Assembly: GCA_039808365.1 (NCBI GenBank)
Contig: JBDHSX010000004.1
Span: forward strand, 24,234-88,233
Source: 62-47 sp039808365
Lineage (GTDB): Bacteria; Pseudomonadota; Alphaproteobacteria; Rhizobiales; Xanthobacteraceae
Length of the DNA stretch: 64,000 nucleotides
Direction of reading: 5' to 3'
The notes under the pieces are model-generated. The model saw nothing but the letters and a program-made list of their open reading frames with translations. It was not told where the DNA came from and ran no database searches. The position numbers and the translations under genes are program-made. The number at the start of each line of letters is the position of its first letter. The first letter of the stretch is position 1. Shown here one piece after another: positions 33,613 through 42,383 of this stretch.

Positions 33613-36018
33613 ATGACAGGAAATCCTCGTCGAGTTCCGAGAATAAAGCGTTATTCCGGCCCGGCGGGCGGTTGGGGATCGGCGCAATCGGTCAGCGAAA
33701 TACTGCTTCGCGAGCATAAGCCATTCGACGGGCCTCCGCTGTTGGCTTATCAGAACAAGCCCGAAGGCTATATGTGCGTGAGTTGCGCCTGGGCGAAGCC
33801 GGCCAAGACGCATCCGCTGGAATTCTGCGAGAGTGGCGCCAAGGCGACCGCTTGGGAGGTCACACATCGGCGCGCCGATCGTGCATTCTTCGACGCATAC
33901 ACACTAACTGAGCTCGAAGGCTGGCGCGATCATGACCTTGAAGAGCAGGGGCGTCTGACCCATCCGATGCGGTGGGATCCGAATTCCGACAAATATCTTC
34001 CCGTTTCCTGGGAAGAGGCATTTAGGGAAATCGGAACGGAGCTGCGTGGCCTGGCTCCCACGCAGGTCGAGTTCTATACGTCTGGCCGTGCCTCGCTTGA
34101 GGCGGCCTACATGTATCAACTGTTCGCGCGCATCTATGGCAGCAACAATCTGCCCGACTGTTCAAACATGTGCCATGAAAGTTCGTCGGTCGGGCTGCCC
34201 GAGAGCATCGGCGCGTCGGTGGGGACCGCGACCCTGTCGGATTTCGAAAACTGCGATTGCATTTTCTACATCGCCCAGAACGTGGGCACGTCATCGCCGC
34301 GCATGCTGCATGATCTTCAGAACGCCGTCGAACGCGGCGTGAAGGTCGTGGTGATCAATCCGCTGCGCGAGCGGGGATTGGAGCGCTTCATCAACCCGCA
34401 AGCGCCAGGCCAGATGCTGACGGGTAAGGAGACGCCGATCGCATCGTCGTATTATCAGGTGAAAAACGGTGGCGATATCGCGGCGTTATTCGGCATCTGC
34501 AAGGCGCTGATCGAAGCGGATGACATTCGGGCCGCATCCGGCATCAGGGTGGTGGCTGGCGATGATGACAAGCCGAAGGATGTCTCCGATGCCGCAGCCG
34601 TGGCGTTCGCGGCTTCCATGGCGGCGGCGGACAAGAAGCACATTCTCGATCACGATTTCATCAAACAGCATACGGCCGGGTTCGAGCCATTTGCGGAGGC
34701 GGCGCGCGGCTACAGCTGGAGCGAACTGGAACGGATTTCTGGCCTCACCCGCGACCAGATGATCGAGGCGGCGCGGATCTACGCTCATGCGCAGGCCGTG
34801 CTGATGGTTTACGGCATGGGTCTGACCCAGCAGGTGATGGGCGTCGATAATGTTCATATGCTCGCCAATCTCGCGCTGCTGCGCGGCAATGTCGGAAAGC
34901 CGGGCGCGAATATCTGCGCCGTCCGCGGGCATTCGAACGTGCAAGGCCAGCGCACGGTGGGAATCACCGAGAAGCCGGGGCTGGCGCCACTGGACAAGCT
35001 GGCGGAGCTCTATGACTTCGAGCCGCCGCGCTGGACCGGCCATACCACCGTCGATGCCTGCCGCGCCATTCTTGACGGCGAGGCCAAGGGCTTCATCGGG
35101 CTGGGCGGCAATTTTCTCCGCGCCGCGCCCGAAACCAGGGAAATGGAAGCCGCCTGGCGCAAGCTCCGCCTGACGGTCAACATTGCCACCAAGCTCAACC
35201 GAACCCACTTGATCCATGGCGCGATCGCGTACCTGCTGCCCTGCCTCGGCCGGCTTGAGATCGACGAGCAGGCAACGGGGCCGCAAGCCGTTTCGATGGA
35301 GAGTTCGGTTGCGCATTTCCACGGCTCGCGCGGCCGCGCCAAGCCGGCCAGTCCGGAGCTTCGCTCGGAGCCGGCGATCATTGCCGGACTGGCGCAAGCC
35401 ACCCTGCAGGGCAAAGGCGCGGCGCCGTGGAAAGAATGGGTCGATGATTACGCCACCATTCGCGACGCCATCGAGCGGACTTATCCGGAGACCTTCAAGG
35501 ACTTCAACAAACGGATGTTTCAGCCGGGAGGCTTTCCGCGGCCGCTGCCGGCGCGCGAGCGCAAGTGGGTGACGGCGAACGGCAAGGCCAATTTCATCAC
35601 GCCGCCGCGCCTGTTTCCGGAATTCCGCGTGCGGGAGTCGGACGCGAATTTGCTGCATCTGACCACGCTGCGCTCGAACGATCAGTTCAACACGACGGTG
35701 TATGGCTATAGCGATCGTTTCCGCGGTATCGACGGCACCCGTCTGGTGGTGTTCATGAACCCGATCGATATCGAGCGGCTCGGATTCGAGGCGGGCGATG
35801 CCGTCAAGCTGGTGACGGCCATCAGCGATGGGAGGGAACGATCGATCTCGGGCTTGAGGATCGTGTCGTATGACATCCCTGCGGGCTGCTGCGCCGCCTA
35901 CTATCCGGAAGCCAATCCGCTTTTTCCTCTCGATCATCATGACGCGGTGGCGAAGACGCCGGGATACAAATTATTGCCGGTTTACGTGAGGTGGGCCGCC
36001 GAACTGGCCAGGGATTGA
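33613..36018 (+). CDS. FdhF/YdeP-family molybdopterin oxidoreductase
   Basis: 801 residues from ATG 33613 (TTGGAG 6 nt upstream). Cytoplasmic molybdopterin-dependent oxidoreductase of the formate-dehydrogenase-like YdeP subgroup: near the N-terminus YMCVSCAWAKPAKTHPLEFC, then SNMCHESSSVGLPESIG, MVYGMGLTQQ, the conserved NVGKPGANICAVRGHSNVQG and C-terminal molybdopterin-dinucleotide domain LTTLRSNDQFNTTVYGYSDR. There is no N-terminal ferredoxin domain and no signal peptide. E. coli YdeP is linked to acid resistance, but the reaction is unknown; a stress role here fits the upstream promoter. Confidence 0.9.
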   Translation: MTGNPRRVPRIKRYSGPAGGWGSAQSVSEILLREHKPFDGPPLLAYQNKPEGYMCVSCAWAKPAKTHPLEFCESGAKATAWEVTHRRADRAFFDAYTLTELEGWRDHDLEEQGRLTHPMRWDPNSDKYLPVSWEEAFREIGTELRGLAPTQVEFYTSGRASLEAAYMYQLFARIYGSNNLPDCSNMCHESSSVGLPESIGASVGTATLSDFENCDCIFYIAQNVGTSSPRMLHDLQNAVERGVKVVVINPLRERGLERFINPQAPGQMLTGKETPIASSYYQVKNGGDIAALFGICKALIEADDIRAASGIRVVAGDDDKPKDVSDAAAVAFAASMAAADKKHILDHDFIKQHTAGFEPFAEAARGYSWSELERISGLTRDQMIEAARIYAHAQAVLMVYGMGLTQQVMGVDNVHMLANLALLRGNVGKPGANICAVRGHSNVQGQRTVGITEKPGLAPLDKLAELYDFEPPRWTGHTTVDACRAILDGEAKGFIGLGGNFLRAAPETREMEAAWRKLRLTVNIATKLNRTHLIHGAIAYLLPCLGRLEIDEQATGPQAVSMESSVAHFHGSRGRAKPASPELRSEPAIIAGLAQATLQGKGAAPWKEWVDDYATIRDAIERTYPETFKDFNKRMFQPGGFPRPLPARERKWVTANGKANFITPPRLFPEFRVRESDANLLHLTTLRSNDQFNTTVYGYSDRFRGIDGTRLVVFMNPIDIERLGFEAGDAVKLVTAISDGRERSISGLRIVSYDIPAGCCAAYYPEANPLFPLDHHDAVAKTPGYKLLPVYVRWAAELARD

Positions 36019-36051
36019 GCAAGAGCAGCGGGAAGGCGAGGTGGCAGCGAG

Positions 36052-36383
36052 GTGACGCAGCGGCGAGACGATCGTCGATCGCTTCAGGTCAGAATTGTTC
36101 TGATGTCGTTCATCGCCGTCCTCCTGTCGGGCTGCGAGCGCGAGGAAAGGCGGTTACGTCTCGATTCACCGCTTGCGGCCGCGCTCGATGAAATCCGCCT
36201 GATGCCCAATGGAATTGGCGGCGCGCCGCCGGAGATCCTGTTCCCCTCGGCCACCCCTATCAGGACAACGCCTTCGGCCTAAGCCAGGGAAAGCGCAAAA
36301 TGCGGGTTCTGCCGGGCGCTAAATCCACCGCCTATAGAATCAAGGTTGGGCGATGGGATCGTTGCTGCGCCGCGGGTCGTTAA
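36052..36383 (+). pseudogene. Decayed c-type cytochrome lipoprotein gene (frameshifted, heme domain lost)
   Basis: A GTG at 36052 opens a 76-codon frame with a lipoprotein signal (VLMSFIAVLLSGCEREE). After about IGGAPPEILF (near 36243) the sense switches frame: the +2-shifted reading continues as PYQDNAFGLSQGKR, a segment that in related lipoprotein cytochromes leads into the CxxCH heme motif. Here the sequence degenerates after it and stops at TAA 36381, with no CxxCH in any frame nearby. I read this as a frameshift plus deletion of a cytochrome c partner of the YdeP-like enzyme 33 bp upstream. The alternative is a genuine 76-residue lipoprotein. Confidence 0.55.
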
Positions 36384-36421
36384 ACTGGAATTGGTGATCG
36401 GCAGGCATCTGAAAGATGCTG

Positions 36422-36446
36422 GGAACGATTCAGTATGGGCATCGTT
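36422..36446 (+). promoter_or_regulatory. EcfG-type promoter for the stress-protein gene
   Basis: GGAAC (36422-36426), exactly 16 nt, CGTT (36443-36446), perfect match to the EcfG consensus and 71 bp before ATG 36518. Confidence 0.8.
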
Positions 36447-36517
36447 CATATCGAGCGACTTTGTTATCTATGATACACGCCGTGAATCAGACATGTCGGC
36501 TGCGGGATGATAGAAAG

Positions 36518-37009
36518 ATGAGCGAGAAGGACAGCCTCACGCTTATCTGGGACATCGTGGAGAAGGTGAGTCCATGTATGCTCACGACGCAATTTGCGGG
36601 CGGATTGCGGGCGCGGCCGCTTGAAGCGAGACCGGATCGTGATGCCGGTTTAATCTTCTTCGTGACGGATTGTCACAGCGACAAGGAAGAGGAGATCCAG
36701 GTCAATTCCGACGTCGGAATTGTTTTCATGGACTTCAGGGATAATGCCTATGTATCGATCACCGGCCGTGCGTGTGCTCTAAAAGATATAGAAAAGATCA
36801 AGGCCGTTTGGCGAAAGTCAGACGATGTATGGTGGCCGGGCGGTCCGGAAGATCCCAGCGTCTGCTTGTTGCAGGTTGAGCCAATGATCGGCGAATTGTG
36901 GGACGAGCCACGGAGCAGGATCGTTGCCTCGCTGGAGTTTGCGAAAGCAAAATTGACCGGGCGGGAGCCCAATCTTGGCGAGAACCGAAAGGTCACCGTC
37001 AAGATGTGA
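36518..37009 (+). CDS. General-stress-protein-26-like pyridoxamine 5'-phosphate oxidase-fold protein
   Basis: 163 residues with a split-barrel flavin-binding fold: MLTTQFAGGLRARPLEARPDRD (N-terminal strand pair), GLIFFVTDCHSDKEEEIQVNSDVGIVFMDF, AYVSITGRACALKDIEKIKAVWRK, then VWWPGGPEDPSVCLLQVEPMIGELWD. Family members bind FMN, FAD or F420 and are induced by stress in several bacteria; the substrate is unknown. ATG 36518 (MSEKDSL) is preferred over the upstream in-frame ATG 36416, which overlaps the promoter. The EcfG-type promoter directly upstream supports a stress role. Confidence 0.85.
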   Translation: MSEKDSLTLIWDIVEKVSPCMLTTQFAGGLRARPLEARPDRDAGLIFFVTDCHSDKEEEIQVNSDVGIVFMDFRDNAYVSITGRACALKDIEKIKAVWRKSDDVWWPGGPEDPSVCLLQVEPMIGELWDEPRSRIVASLEFAKAKLTGREPNLGENRKVTVKM

Positions 37010-37206
37010 GGGCGAAATACCCTGTCGTCAGGATGAAACGCTCCGCGATCTCTAGGAGAACAGGGAAGTGGGCCATCTGCCCTGCAGAGACCCTCGCCCA
37101 CATCCGTGGCCGCCTCCGCGGCATTTCCGTGCAGGCGTCGCTGGTTGCACATGCCTGATCGTCAATCGAACCCTGTGGCATTCACCAGGTGTCCTTGTAT
37201 AATGCC

Positions 37207-37225
37207 TGATCAAACATTCAGTTGA
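37207..37225 (-). promoter_or_regulatory. Operator-like site in front of the tetR gene
   Basis: On the minus strand this 19-mer matches the palindromic site before the amidase (37942-37960) at 15 of 19 positions, sharing TCAAC at one end and TTGATCA at the other. It also contains the inverted repeat GATCAA-N8-TTGATC (37208-37227). It lies 19 bp before the tetR ATG, where a repressor would block its own transcription. Confidence 0.55.
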
Positions 37226-37243
37226 TCGGACGAGAGGGCGGGG

Positions 37244-37891
37244 ATGTCGGCTGCGGGGGCGAAGCGAGGCAAGGGTGGCGGCAAACCGCCACAGACCGGC
37301 CGTGACCTGCTGTTGGCCGCCGCGCGACAGGAATTCGCCAGCCGTGGCTATGAGGGCGCGCGCGTCGACACCATCGCTGCCGTCGCCGGCGTGAACAAGC
37401 AACTCGTCTACCACCATTTCGGCAACAAGGATAAGCTCTACGCCAAGGTGCTGGAGCTGACATACAACGGAATACGCGAGCGCGAACGCGCGCTGAACCT
37501 CGGCCGCCGCAAGCCAAAGGCCGCCATGCGCCGGCTGATCGAGATGTCATTCGACTATCTTGCCGAGAACCGCGATTTCGTCTTTCTGTTGACCGATGAA
37601 AACCTGCACAAGGGCAAGCATCTGAAGCAGATCGTCAATCTGCAGCGGCTCAACACGCCGTTGTTGAGCACGCTTGACACCATCTTGAAGCGCGGCGCCG
37701 AGGAAGGCCTGTTCCGCAAGAATCTCGACCCGCTCCAGGTCTATATCTCGATCGCGGGTCTCGGTTTCTTCTACTTCAACAACGTCCATACGCTGTCGGC
37801 GATCTTCGGGCGCAACCTCAGCGATGCGGCGGAAGTCGCCATGCGCCGTCGGCATGTCGTTGAGATGATGATGAACGCGCTGCGCCCGTGA
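37244..37891 (+). CDS. TetR-family regulator of the amidase/ABC cluster
   Basis: 215 residues. N-terminal HTH: LLLAAARQEFASRGYEGARVDTIAAVAGVNKQLVYHHFGNKDKLYAKVL (in pieces: GYEGARVDTIAA, VNKQLVYHHFGNKDKL), followed by an all-helical ligand domain with a TetR_C-type ending (AEVAMRRRHVVEMMMNAL). It precedes the catabolic cluster on the same strand by 86 bp. The matching sites before tetR and before the amidase suggest it is an autoregulated repressor released by a pathway compound. Confidence 0.9.
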   Translation: MSAAGAKRGKGGGKPPQTGRDLLLAAARQEFASRGYEGARVDTIAAVAGVNKQLVYHHFGNKDKLYAKVLELTYNGIRERERALNLGRRKPKAAMRRLIEMSFDYLAENRDFVFLLTDENLHKGKHLKQIVNLQRLNTPLLSTLDTILKRGAEEGLFRKNLDPLQVYISIAGLGFFYFNNVHTLSAIFGRNLSDAAEVAMRRRHVVEMMMNALRP

Positions 37892-37913
37892 CGTCCGGCC
37901 ACGGAACGTCGCC

Positions 37914-37957
37914 TTGACAGTCGGGGAAATCTGGTTTCTGCTCAACCAACTGGTTGA
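37914..37957 (+). promoter_or_regulatory. Amidase-operon promoter with TetR operator
   Basis: A -35-like TTGACA at 37914-37919 is followed, over the expected -10/+1 region, by the perfect inverted repeat TCAACCA-AC-TGGTTGA (37942-37957). The -10 itself is weak. The palindrome continues into TGATCAAAC (37955-37963), which is also found at 37207-37215 before tetR. The arrangement fits repression by the neighbouring TetR protein. Confidence 0.6.
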
Positions 37958-37977
37958 TCAAACCTTGGGGAGAGGGC

Positions 37978-39381
37978 ATGCGAGATCTGGCCTGGGCCAC
38001 GGCGTCCGAGCTCGTGGCCGCTTACCGCGCCCGGCGCTTGTCGCCCGTGGAGGCGACGACGATGGCGCTGCGCCGCGCCGAGGGCCTTAATCCGGACATC
38101 AATGCCTTCTGTCTGCTGGACCCGGCCGCCGCCCAGGCCGCCGCCCGGGAATCCGAAGGGCGCTGGCAGCGCGGCGAGCCGCTAGGGCCGCTCGATGGCG
38201 TGCCGATATCGATCAAGGACATCATCCTCACCAGGGGCTGGCCGACACTGCGCGGTTCCAAGGCGATCGATCCGGCGCAGCCGTGGAACGAGGACGGCCC
38301 CATCGTGGCGCGGCTGCGCGAACAGGGCGCGGTGATCTTCGGCAAGACGACCACCAGCGAGTTCGCCGCCAAGGCCACCACCAGCACGGCGCTGTGCGGC
38401 GTCACCCGCAATCCCTGGAATCCGGCGCGCACGCCGGGCGGCTCCAGCGGCGGCGCCGCGGCTTCGGTCGCGGCCGGCGTTTCCGCGCTGGCTGTCGGCA
38501 CCGACGCCGGCGGCTCGATCCGCGTGCCGGCGAATTTTTGCGGCGTGTACGGCTTCAAGCCGGGCGGCGGCCGGGTGCCGATGTATCCGCCGACGCCCTA
38601 CGCCACGTTGGCCGGTTTCGGCCCGATCGCGCGCACGGTCACCGACGCCGCGCTGATGTTGAGCGTCGTCAGCCGGCCCGACGAGCGCGACTGCGATTCC
38701 CTGCCTTACGATCCGATCCAGTATGAGAACAATCTCGACGCGGATCCAAAAAACTGGCGCATCGCCTTCAGCCCGACGCTCTGTGGCGCACGGGTCGACG
38801 CCGAGGTCGCCGCCCGGGTCGAGGATGCGGTGAAGGTGTTCGAACGGCTCGGTTGCAAGGTCGAACTGGTCGAGAAGGTGTTCGACGATCCGCGCGGGAT
38901 CGCGGCAAAACTGATGCGTGGCCTCACCGACTACGCGTTCCATAAATTCAGTCCCGCGCAACTCGCGGTGATGGATCGCGACCTGGTGGAACGCATCGAG
39001 CAAAGCCGCAATGCCAGCGCCGTCGACCATCTGGACGCCGAGATGCAGCGGGCGCAGTTGGCGCGCCAGATGCAGCAGTTTCATCAGGGCTACGACCTGC
39101 TTCTGACGCCGGTCACCTGTGTCGCCGCGTTCGATGCGGCGCGCGACGCGCCGGAAGGCTTCGGCCTGCGCGAATGGTATATTTTCACGCAGCCCTTCAA
39201 CCTGACCCGTCAACCCGCCGCCAGCCTGCCGTGCGGCATGACGTCGGAAGGCCTGCCGGTCGGCCTGCATGTGGTCGGCCCGCGCCACCGTGATCTTCTG
39301 GTGTTGCAGGCATCGCGGGCTTTCGAGCAGGCGGCGCCGTGGCTGGATCGTCGGCCGGCCCTGGCTGAGAGGAGTTTTTGA
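37978..39381 (+). CDS. Amidase (amidase-signature family)
   Basis: 467 residues from ATG 37978 with GGGGAGAGG upstream. The Ser-cisSer-Lys triad is visible: Lys in GVPISIKDIIL, cis-Ser in GGSSGGAAASVAAG, and nucleophile Ser in GTDAGGSIRVPANFCG. It hydrolyses a carboxylic amide to acid and ammonia or amine. The first enzyme gene of the cluster, so probably an early step. It could equally be an aryl-amidase or a GatA paralogue, but GatB/GatC are absent. Confidence 0.93.
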   Translation: MRDLAWATASELVAAYRARRLSPVEATTMALRRAEGLNPDINAFCLLDPAAAQAAARESEGRWQRGEPLGPLDGVPISIKDIILTRGWPTLRGSKAIDPAQPWNEDGPIVARLREQGAVIFGKTTTSEFAAKATTSTALCGVTRNPWNPARTPGGSSGGAAASVAAGVSALAVGTDAGGSIRVPANFCGVYGFKPGGGRVPMYPPTPYATLAGFGPIARTVTDAALMLSVVSRPDERDCDSLPYDPIQYENNLDADPKNWRIAFSPTLCGARVDAEVAARVEDAVKVFERLGCKVELVEKVFDDPRGIAAKLMRGLTDYAFHKFSPAQLAVMDRDLVERIEQSRNASAVDHLDAEMQRAQLARQMQQFHQGYDLLLTPVTCVAAFDAARDAPEGFGLREWYIFTQPFNLTRQPAASLPCGMTSEGLPVGLHVVGPRHRDLLVLQASRAFEQAAPWLDRRPALAERSF

Positions 39382-39385
39382 TCAG

Positions 39386-40441
39386 ATGACGCGGGAACCC
39401 GGATCCGAAATGGCTGACGAGGCCCTGCCTGATCGCATCGCCGATATCGAGGCTTTGGACGAGATCCTGTCGCGGCCCGATGAGGTCTTGCGGCGCGAGC
39501 TGCAAGGTCTGGACGGCGATATCATGGTGCTTGGCGTGGGCGGCAAGATCGGCCCGAGCCTCGCGCGCATGGCCAAGCGCGCCGCGCCCGGCAAGCGCGT
39601 GATCGGCGTCGCGCGATTCAGCGAGGGGGGGCTGCGTCAGCGGCTCGAAGACTGGGGCATCGAGCCGGTCCAATGCGACCTCATGGACCGCGCGGCGCTC
39701 CAAGCCTTGCCGAAGGTGAAGAATATCGTCTTCATGGCCGGCATGAAGTTCGGCGCCGCCGACGATCAGCCGCGCACATGGGCCATGAATACTTATGTGG
39801 CGGGCGCGGTGGCCGAGACCTTCACCGATGCGCGCATCGTCGCCTTCTCCACCGGCTGCGTGTATCCCTTCCTCGGCATCGACGAGATCGGGGCCACCGA
39901 GGAGACGCCGCTGAACCCGCCCGGCGAATACGCCAATTCCTGCGTCGGCCGCGAGCGCCTGTTTCAGTATTTTTCCGCCCGGCACGGCACGCCGGGCCGC
40001 CTGATCCGGCTCAATTATGCGATCGATCTGCGCTATGGCGTGCTGCACGACATCGCGGTCAAGATCCGCGACGGCAAGCCGGTGGATCTCACCACGGGTC
40101 ACGTCAATGTCATCTGGCAGGGCGACTCCAACCGCTACGCCTTGCGGTGTCTCGCTCATGCCACCACACCGACCACGCCGATCAATGTCACCGGTCCGGA
40201 GACGCTCTCCGTGAAGTGGCTGGCGACGGAACTGGCGCTTCGTCTCGGCAAGCCCGTGCATTTTACCGGCGAGCCGGCGCCGACCGCGTGGCTGAACAAC
40301 GCCGCCGAGGCGATGAGACTGCTCGGCTATCCGAAAGTGCCTCTGAAAGTGATGCTGGATTGGGTGGCCGACTGGGTCGCCGGCAACGGTCAAAGCTTGA
40401 ACAAGCCAACCAAGTTCGAGAATCGGGATGGCGAATACTGA
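39386..40441 (+). CDS. NAD(P)-dependent epimerase/dehydrogenase (extended SDR)
   Basis: 351 residues from ATG 39386. N-terminal Rossmann motif IMVLGVGGKIGPSLARMAKR, then FSTGCVYPF, a catalytic-region EYANSCVGRERLF (the usual YxxxK appears altered to YANSC, so classical SDR chemistry is uncertain), and NVTGPETLSVKWLATELALRLG near the C-terminus. The fold acts on nucleotide sugars, uronates or related keto sugars. It starts 4 bp after the amidase and overlaps the next gene by 14 bp. Confidence 0.82.
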   Translation: MTREPGSEMADEALPDRIADIEALDEILSRPDEVLRRELQGLDGDIMVLGVGGKIGPSLARMAKRAAPGKRVIGVARFSEGGLRQRLEDWGIEPVQCDLMDRAALQALPKVKNIVFMAGMKFGAADDQPRTWAMNTYVAGAVAETFTDARIVAFSTGCVYPFLGIDEIGATEETPLNPPGEYANSCVGRERLFQYFSARHGTPGRLIRLNYAIDLRYGVLHDIAVKIRDGKPVDLTTGHVNVIWQGDSNRYALRCLAHATTPTTPINVTGPETLSVKWLATELALRLGKPVHFTGEPAPTAWLNNAAEAMRLLGYPKVPLKVMLDWVADWVAGNGQSLNKPTKFENRDGEY

Positions 40442-41273
40442 TCCGCTCGGCCCTGTGAAGCTGGAACTCCGGCATTTGCCGGAGGCGCTGGCTCTGTCGG
40501 CGGAGGCTGGCTGGAATCAGATCGCGCCCGATTGGCTGCTGATGATCAAGCATGGTCATGCGATCGGCGTCGAGGACGGCAAGGAGGGCGCGCTGGTCGC
40601 CTCGGCGCTGGCCCTGCCGGTCGGGGCCGATCTGGCCTGGATCAGCATGGTGCTGGTGACGGCCAGCCATCGCCGCCGTGGTCTGGCCAGCAGGCTGGTG
40701 TCCGATTGTCTTGCCTGGCTGGAAGCGCGCGGCTCCGCGGCGGTGCTGGACGCCACGGCCGCCGGCGCGGAGGTTTATCGTCCGTTGGGATTTGCCACCG
40801 TGCGCCGCATCACCCGCTGGGAACATCCCGGCGAGATACCCGTTACGGCCACGCCGCAGGTCGACTTGCGACCCGACGACATGAATTGGCTCCAGCCGCT
40901 GGATGAAAATGTGTCGGGCGTCCCGCGCCGCTTCATCCTCGCCGATCTTCTCAATCGGCCGAACGCCGTCGCGCTCGGCCTGCCGTCCCGCGATGGCTTC
41001 GCGCTGTCGCGCGAGGGCCGCATCGCGACGCTCATCGGACCGGTGACCGCGCCGGACAGCGCCGCGGCCATCACGCTGCTGGACGCCATGCTGTCGCGCT
41101 TGAGAGGCGGCATTTTTATCGACGCTTATGACGATCAGGTCGCCTTCGTCGCGCATCTCGAACAACTCGGCTTTCGTCGCCAGCGCGGGTTCGAGCGGAT
41201 GGTGCGCGGCCGGGTCGGATCGGTCGGTGATACCGCGCGATCCTTCGCGGTCGCCGGGCCGGAACTGGGGTGA
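40428..41273 (+). CDS. GNAT-family N-acetyltransferase
   Basis: 281 residues. The GNAT acetyl-CoA motif is DLAWISMVLVTASHRRRGLASRLVSDCL (V-x3-HRRRGLA, about residues 65-92). A C-terminal half with weaker GNAT-like character follows (IDAYDDQVAFVAHLEQLGFRRQRGFERM), as in two-domain GNATs. It acetylates an amine, perhaps one released by the amidase; this is inference. It begins within the end of the preceding gene and is followed by the DapA-family gene 12 bp later. Confidence 0.85.
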   Translation: MANTDPLGPVKLELRHLPEALALSAEAGWNQIAPDWLLMIKHGHAIGVEDGKEGALVASALALPVGADLAWISMVLVTASHRRRGLASRLVSDCLAWLEARGSAAVLDATAAGAEVYRPLGFATVRRITRWEHPGEIPVTATPQVDLRPDDMNWLQPLDENVSGVPRRFILADLLNRPNAVALGLPSRDGFALSREGRIATLIGPVTAPDSAAAITLLDAMLSRLRGGIFIDAYDDQVAFVAHLEQLGFRRQRGFERMVRGRVGSVGDTARSFAVAGPELG

Positions 41274-41285
41274 GGAGCGAAAACC

Positions 41286-42383
41286 ATGGCGCGGCTTTGG
41301 AGCGATATTCCCGCGGCGGTGCTGGATCTGTTGCGCCAGGGCACCGTCATCCCGGCGCATCCGCTGGCGCTGGATGAGCGACGGCAATTCGACCGCCCGC
41401 GCATGAGCGCGTTGACGCGCTATTATGTCGACGCTGGCGCGGGCGGCCTCGCTGTCGGCGTGCACACCACGCAATTCGCCATCCGCGAGGTCGGCCTTTA
41501 CGAGCCGGTGCTGAAGCTCGCCGCGGAAACCGCCGCCGCCTGGACAGCCCGGCCGCTGATCCGCGTCGGCGGCCTTGCCGGCCGCACCGCGCAGGCGTGC
41601 CGGGAAGCGGCGATCGCGCGGGATCTCGACTATCATGCCGGCTTGCTCAGTCTCGCCGCCATGGCGGGCGCCAGCGAGGATGAACTGATCGCGCATTGCG
41701 CCGCCGTGGCCCGCGAAATCCCGCTGGTCGGCTTCTACCTGCAACCGTCGGTCGGCGGCATCCGCCTGTCGTTCGATTTCTGGCGCCGCTTCGCCGCCAT
41801 CGACAACGTGGTGGCGATCAAGATGGCGCCGTTCAACCGCTATGCCACGCTGGACGTGGTGCGCGGCGTCGTGGCGGCCGGGGCCGAGAACCGGATCACG
41901 CTCTACACCGGCAACGACGATCATATTGTCACCGACCTCGTGACGCCCTACCGATTGTTGCGCGACGGCCGGCCGGTCACGGTGCGGATCAAGGGCGGCC
42001 TGCTCGGCCATTGGTCGGTCTGGGTGCGGGCGGCGGTGCGGTTGCTGGCGCGCTGTCAGGCCGAGGCGGCGGCGCCGGGCGTGAGCGCCGACCTGCTGGC
42101 GCTGGATGCCCAGGTGACGGATTGCAATTCGGCGCTGTTCGACGTCGCCCACGGTTTTCGCGGCTGCATCGCCGGCTGTCACGAGATCCTTCGCCGTCAG
42201 GGATTGTTGAAGGGCATCTGGTGCCTGGATCCGGAGGAGGGGTTGAGCCCGGGACAGGCCGAGGAGCTGACTCGCGTGTCGCAATCCTATCCGCATCTCA
42301 CCGATGATGCGTTCGTCGCCGCCAACCTGGAGCGCTGGCTCTCGGGCGACGGCAAGGCCCCGTTGAAGGAGCAGGCGGCATGA
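41286..42383 (+). CDS. DapA-family (dihydrodipicolinate synthase-like) lyase
   Basis: 365 residues, somewhat longer than DapA (~295). The Schiff-base Lys is conserved in DNVVAIKMAPFNRY (Lys179), and GFYLQPSVGG places a Tyr (151) near the usual catalytic position. Members include KDG/2-keto-3-deoxy-acid aldolases and dehydratases as well as DapA. A lysine-biosynthesis role is unlikely in this catabolic context. It overlaps the permease gene by ATGA. Confidence 0.85.
   Translation: MARLWSDIPAAVLDLLRQGTVIPAHPLALDERRQFDRPRMSALTRYYVDAGAGGLAVGVHTTQFAIREVGLYEPVLKLAAETAAAWTARPLIRVGGLAGRTAQACREAAIARDLDYHAGLLSLAAMAGASEDELIAHCAAVAREIPLVGFYLQPSVGGIRLSFDFWRRFAAIDNVVAIKMAPFNRYATLDVVRGVVAAGAENRITLYTGNDDHIVTDLVTPYRLLRDGRPVTVRIKGGLLGHWSVWVRAAVRLLARCQAEAAAPGVSADLLALDAQVTDCNSALFDVAHGFRGCIAGCHEILRRQGLLKGIWCLDPEEGLSPGQAEELTRVSQSYPHLTDDAFVAANLERWLSGDGKAPLKEQAA

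Noticed and set aside
34486..35940. 484-codon minus-strand open frame
   Set aside because: Fully antisense to the YdeP-like gene; no motif.
38283..38726. 147-codon frame within the amidase gene
   Set aside because: It is a +1 shadow of the amidase and rich in Arg/Gly without a motif.
40263..42296. 677-codon minus-strand open frame
   Set aside because: Opposite the SDR, GNAT and DapA-family genes, low-complexity Arg/Gln-rich, no recognisable domain.
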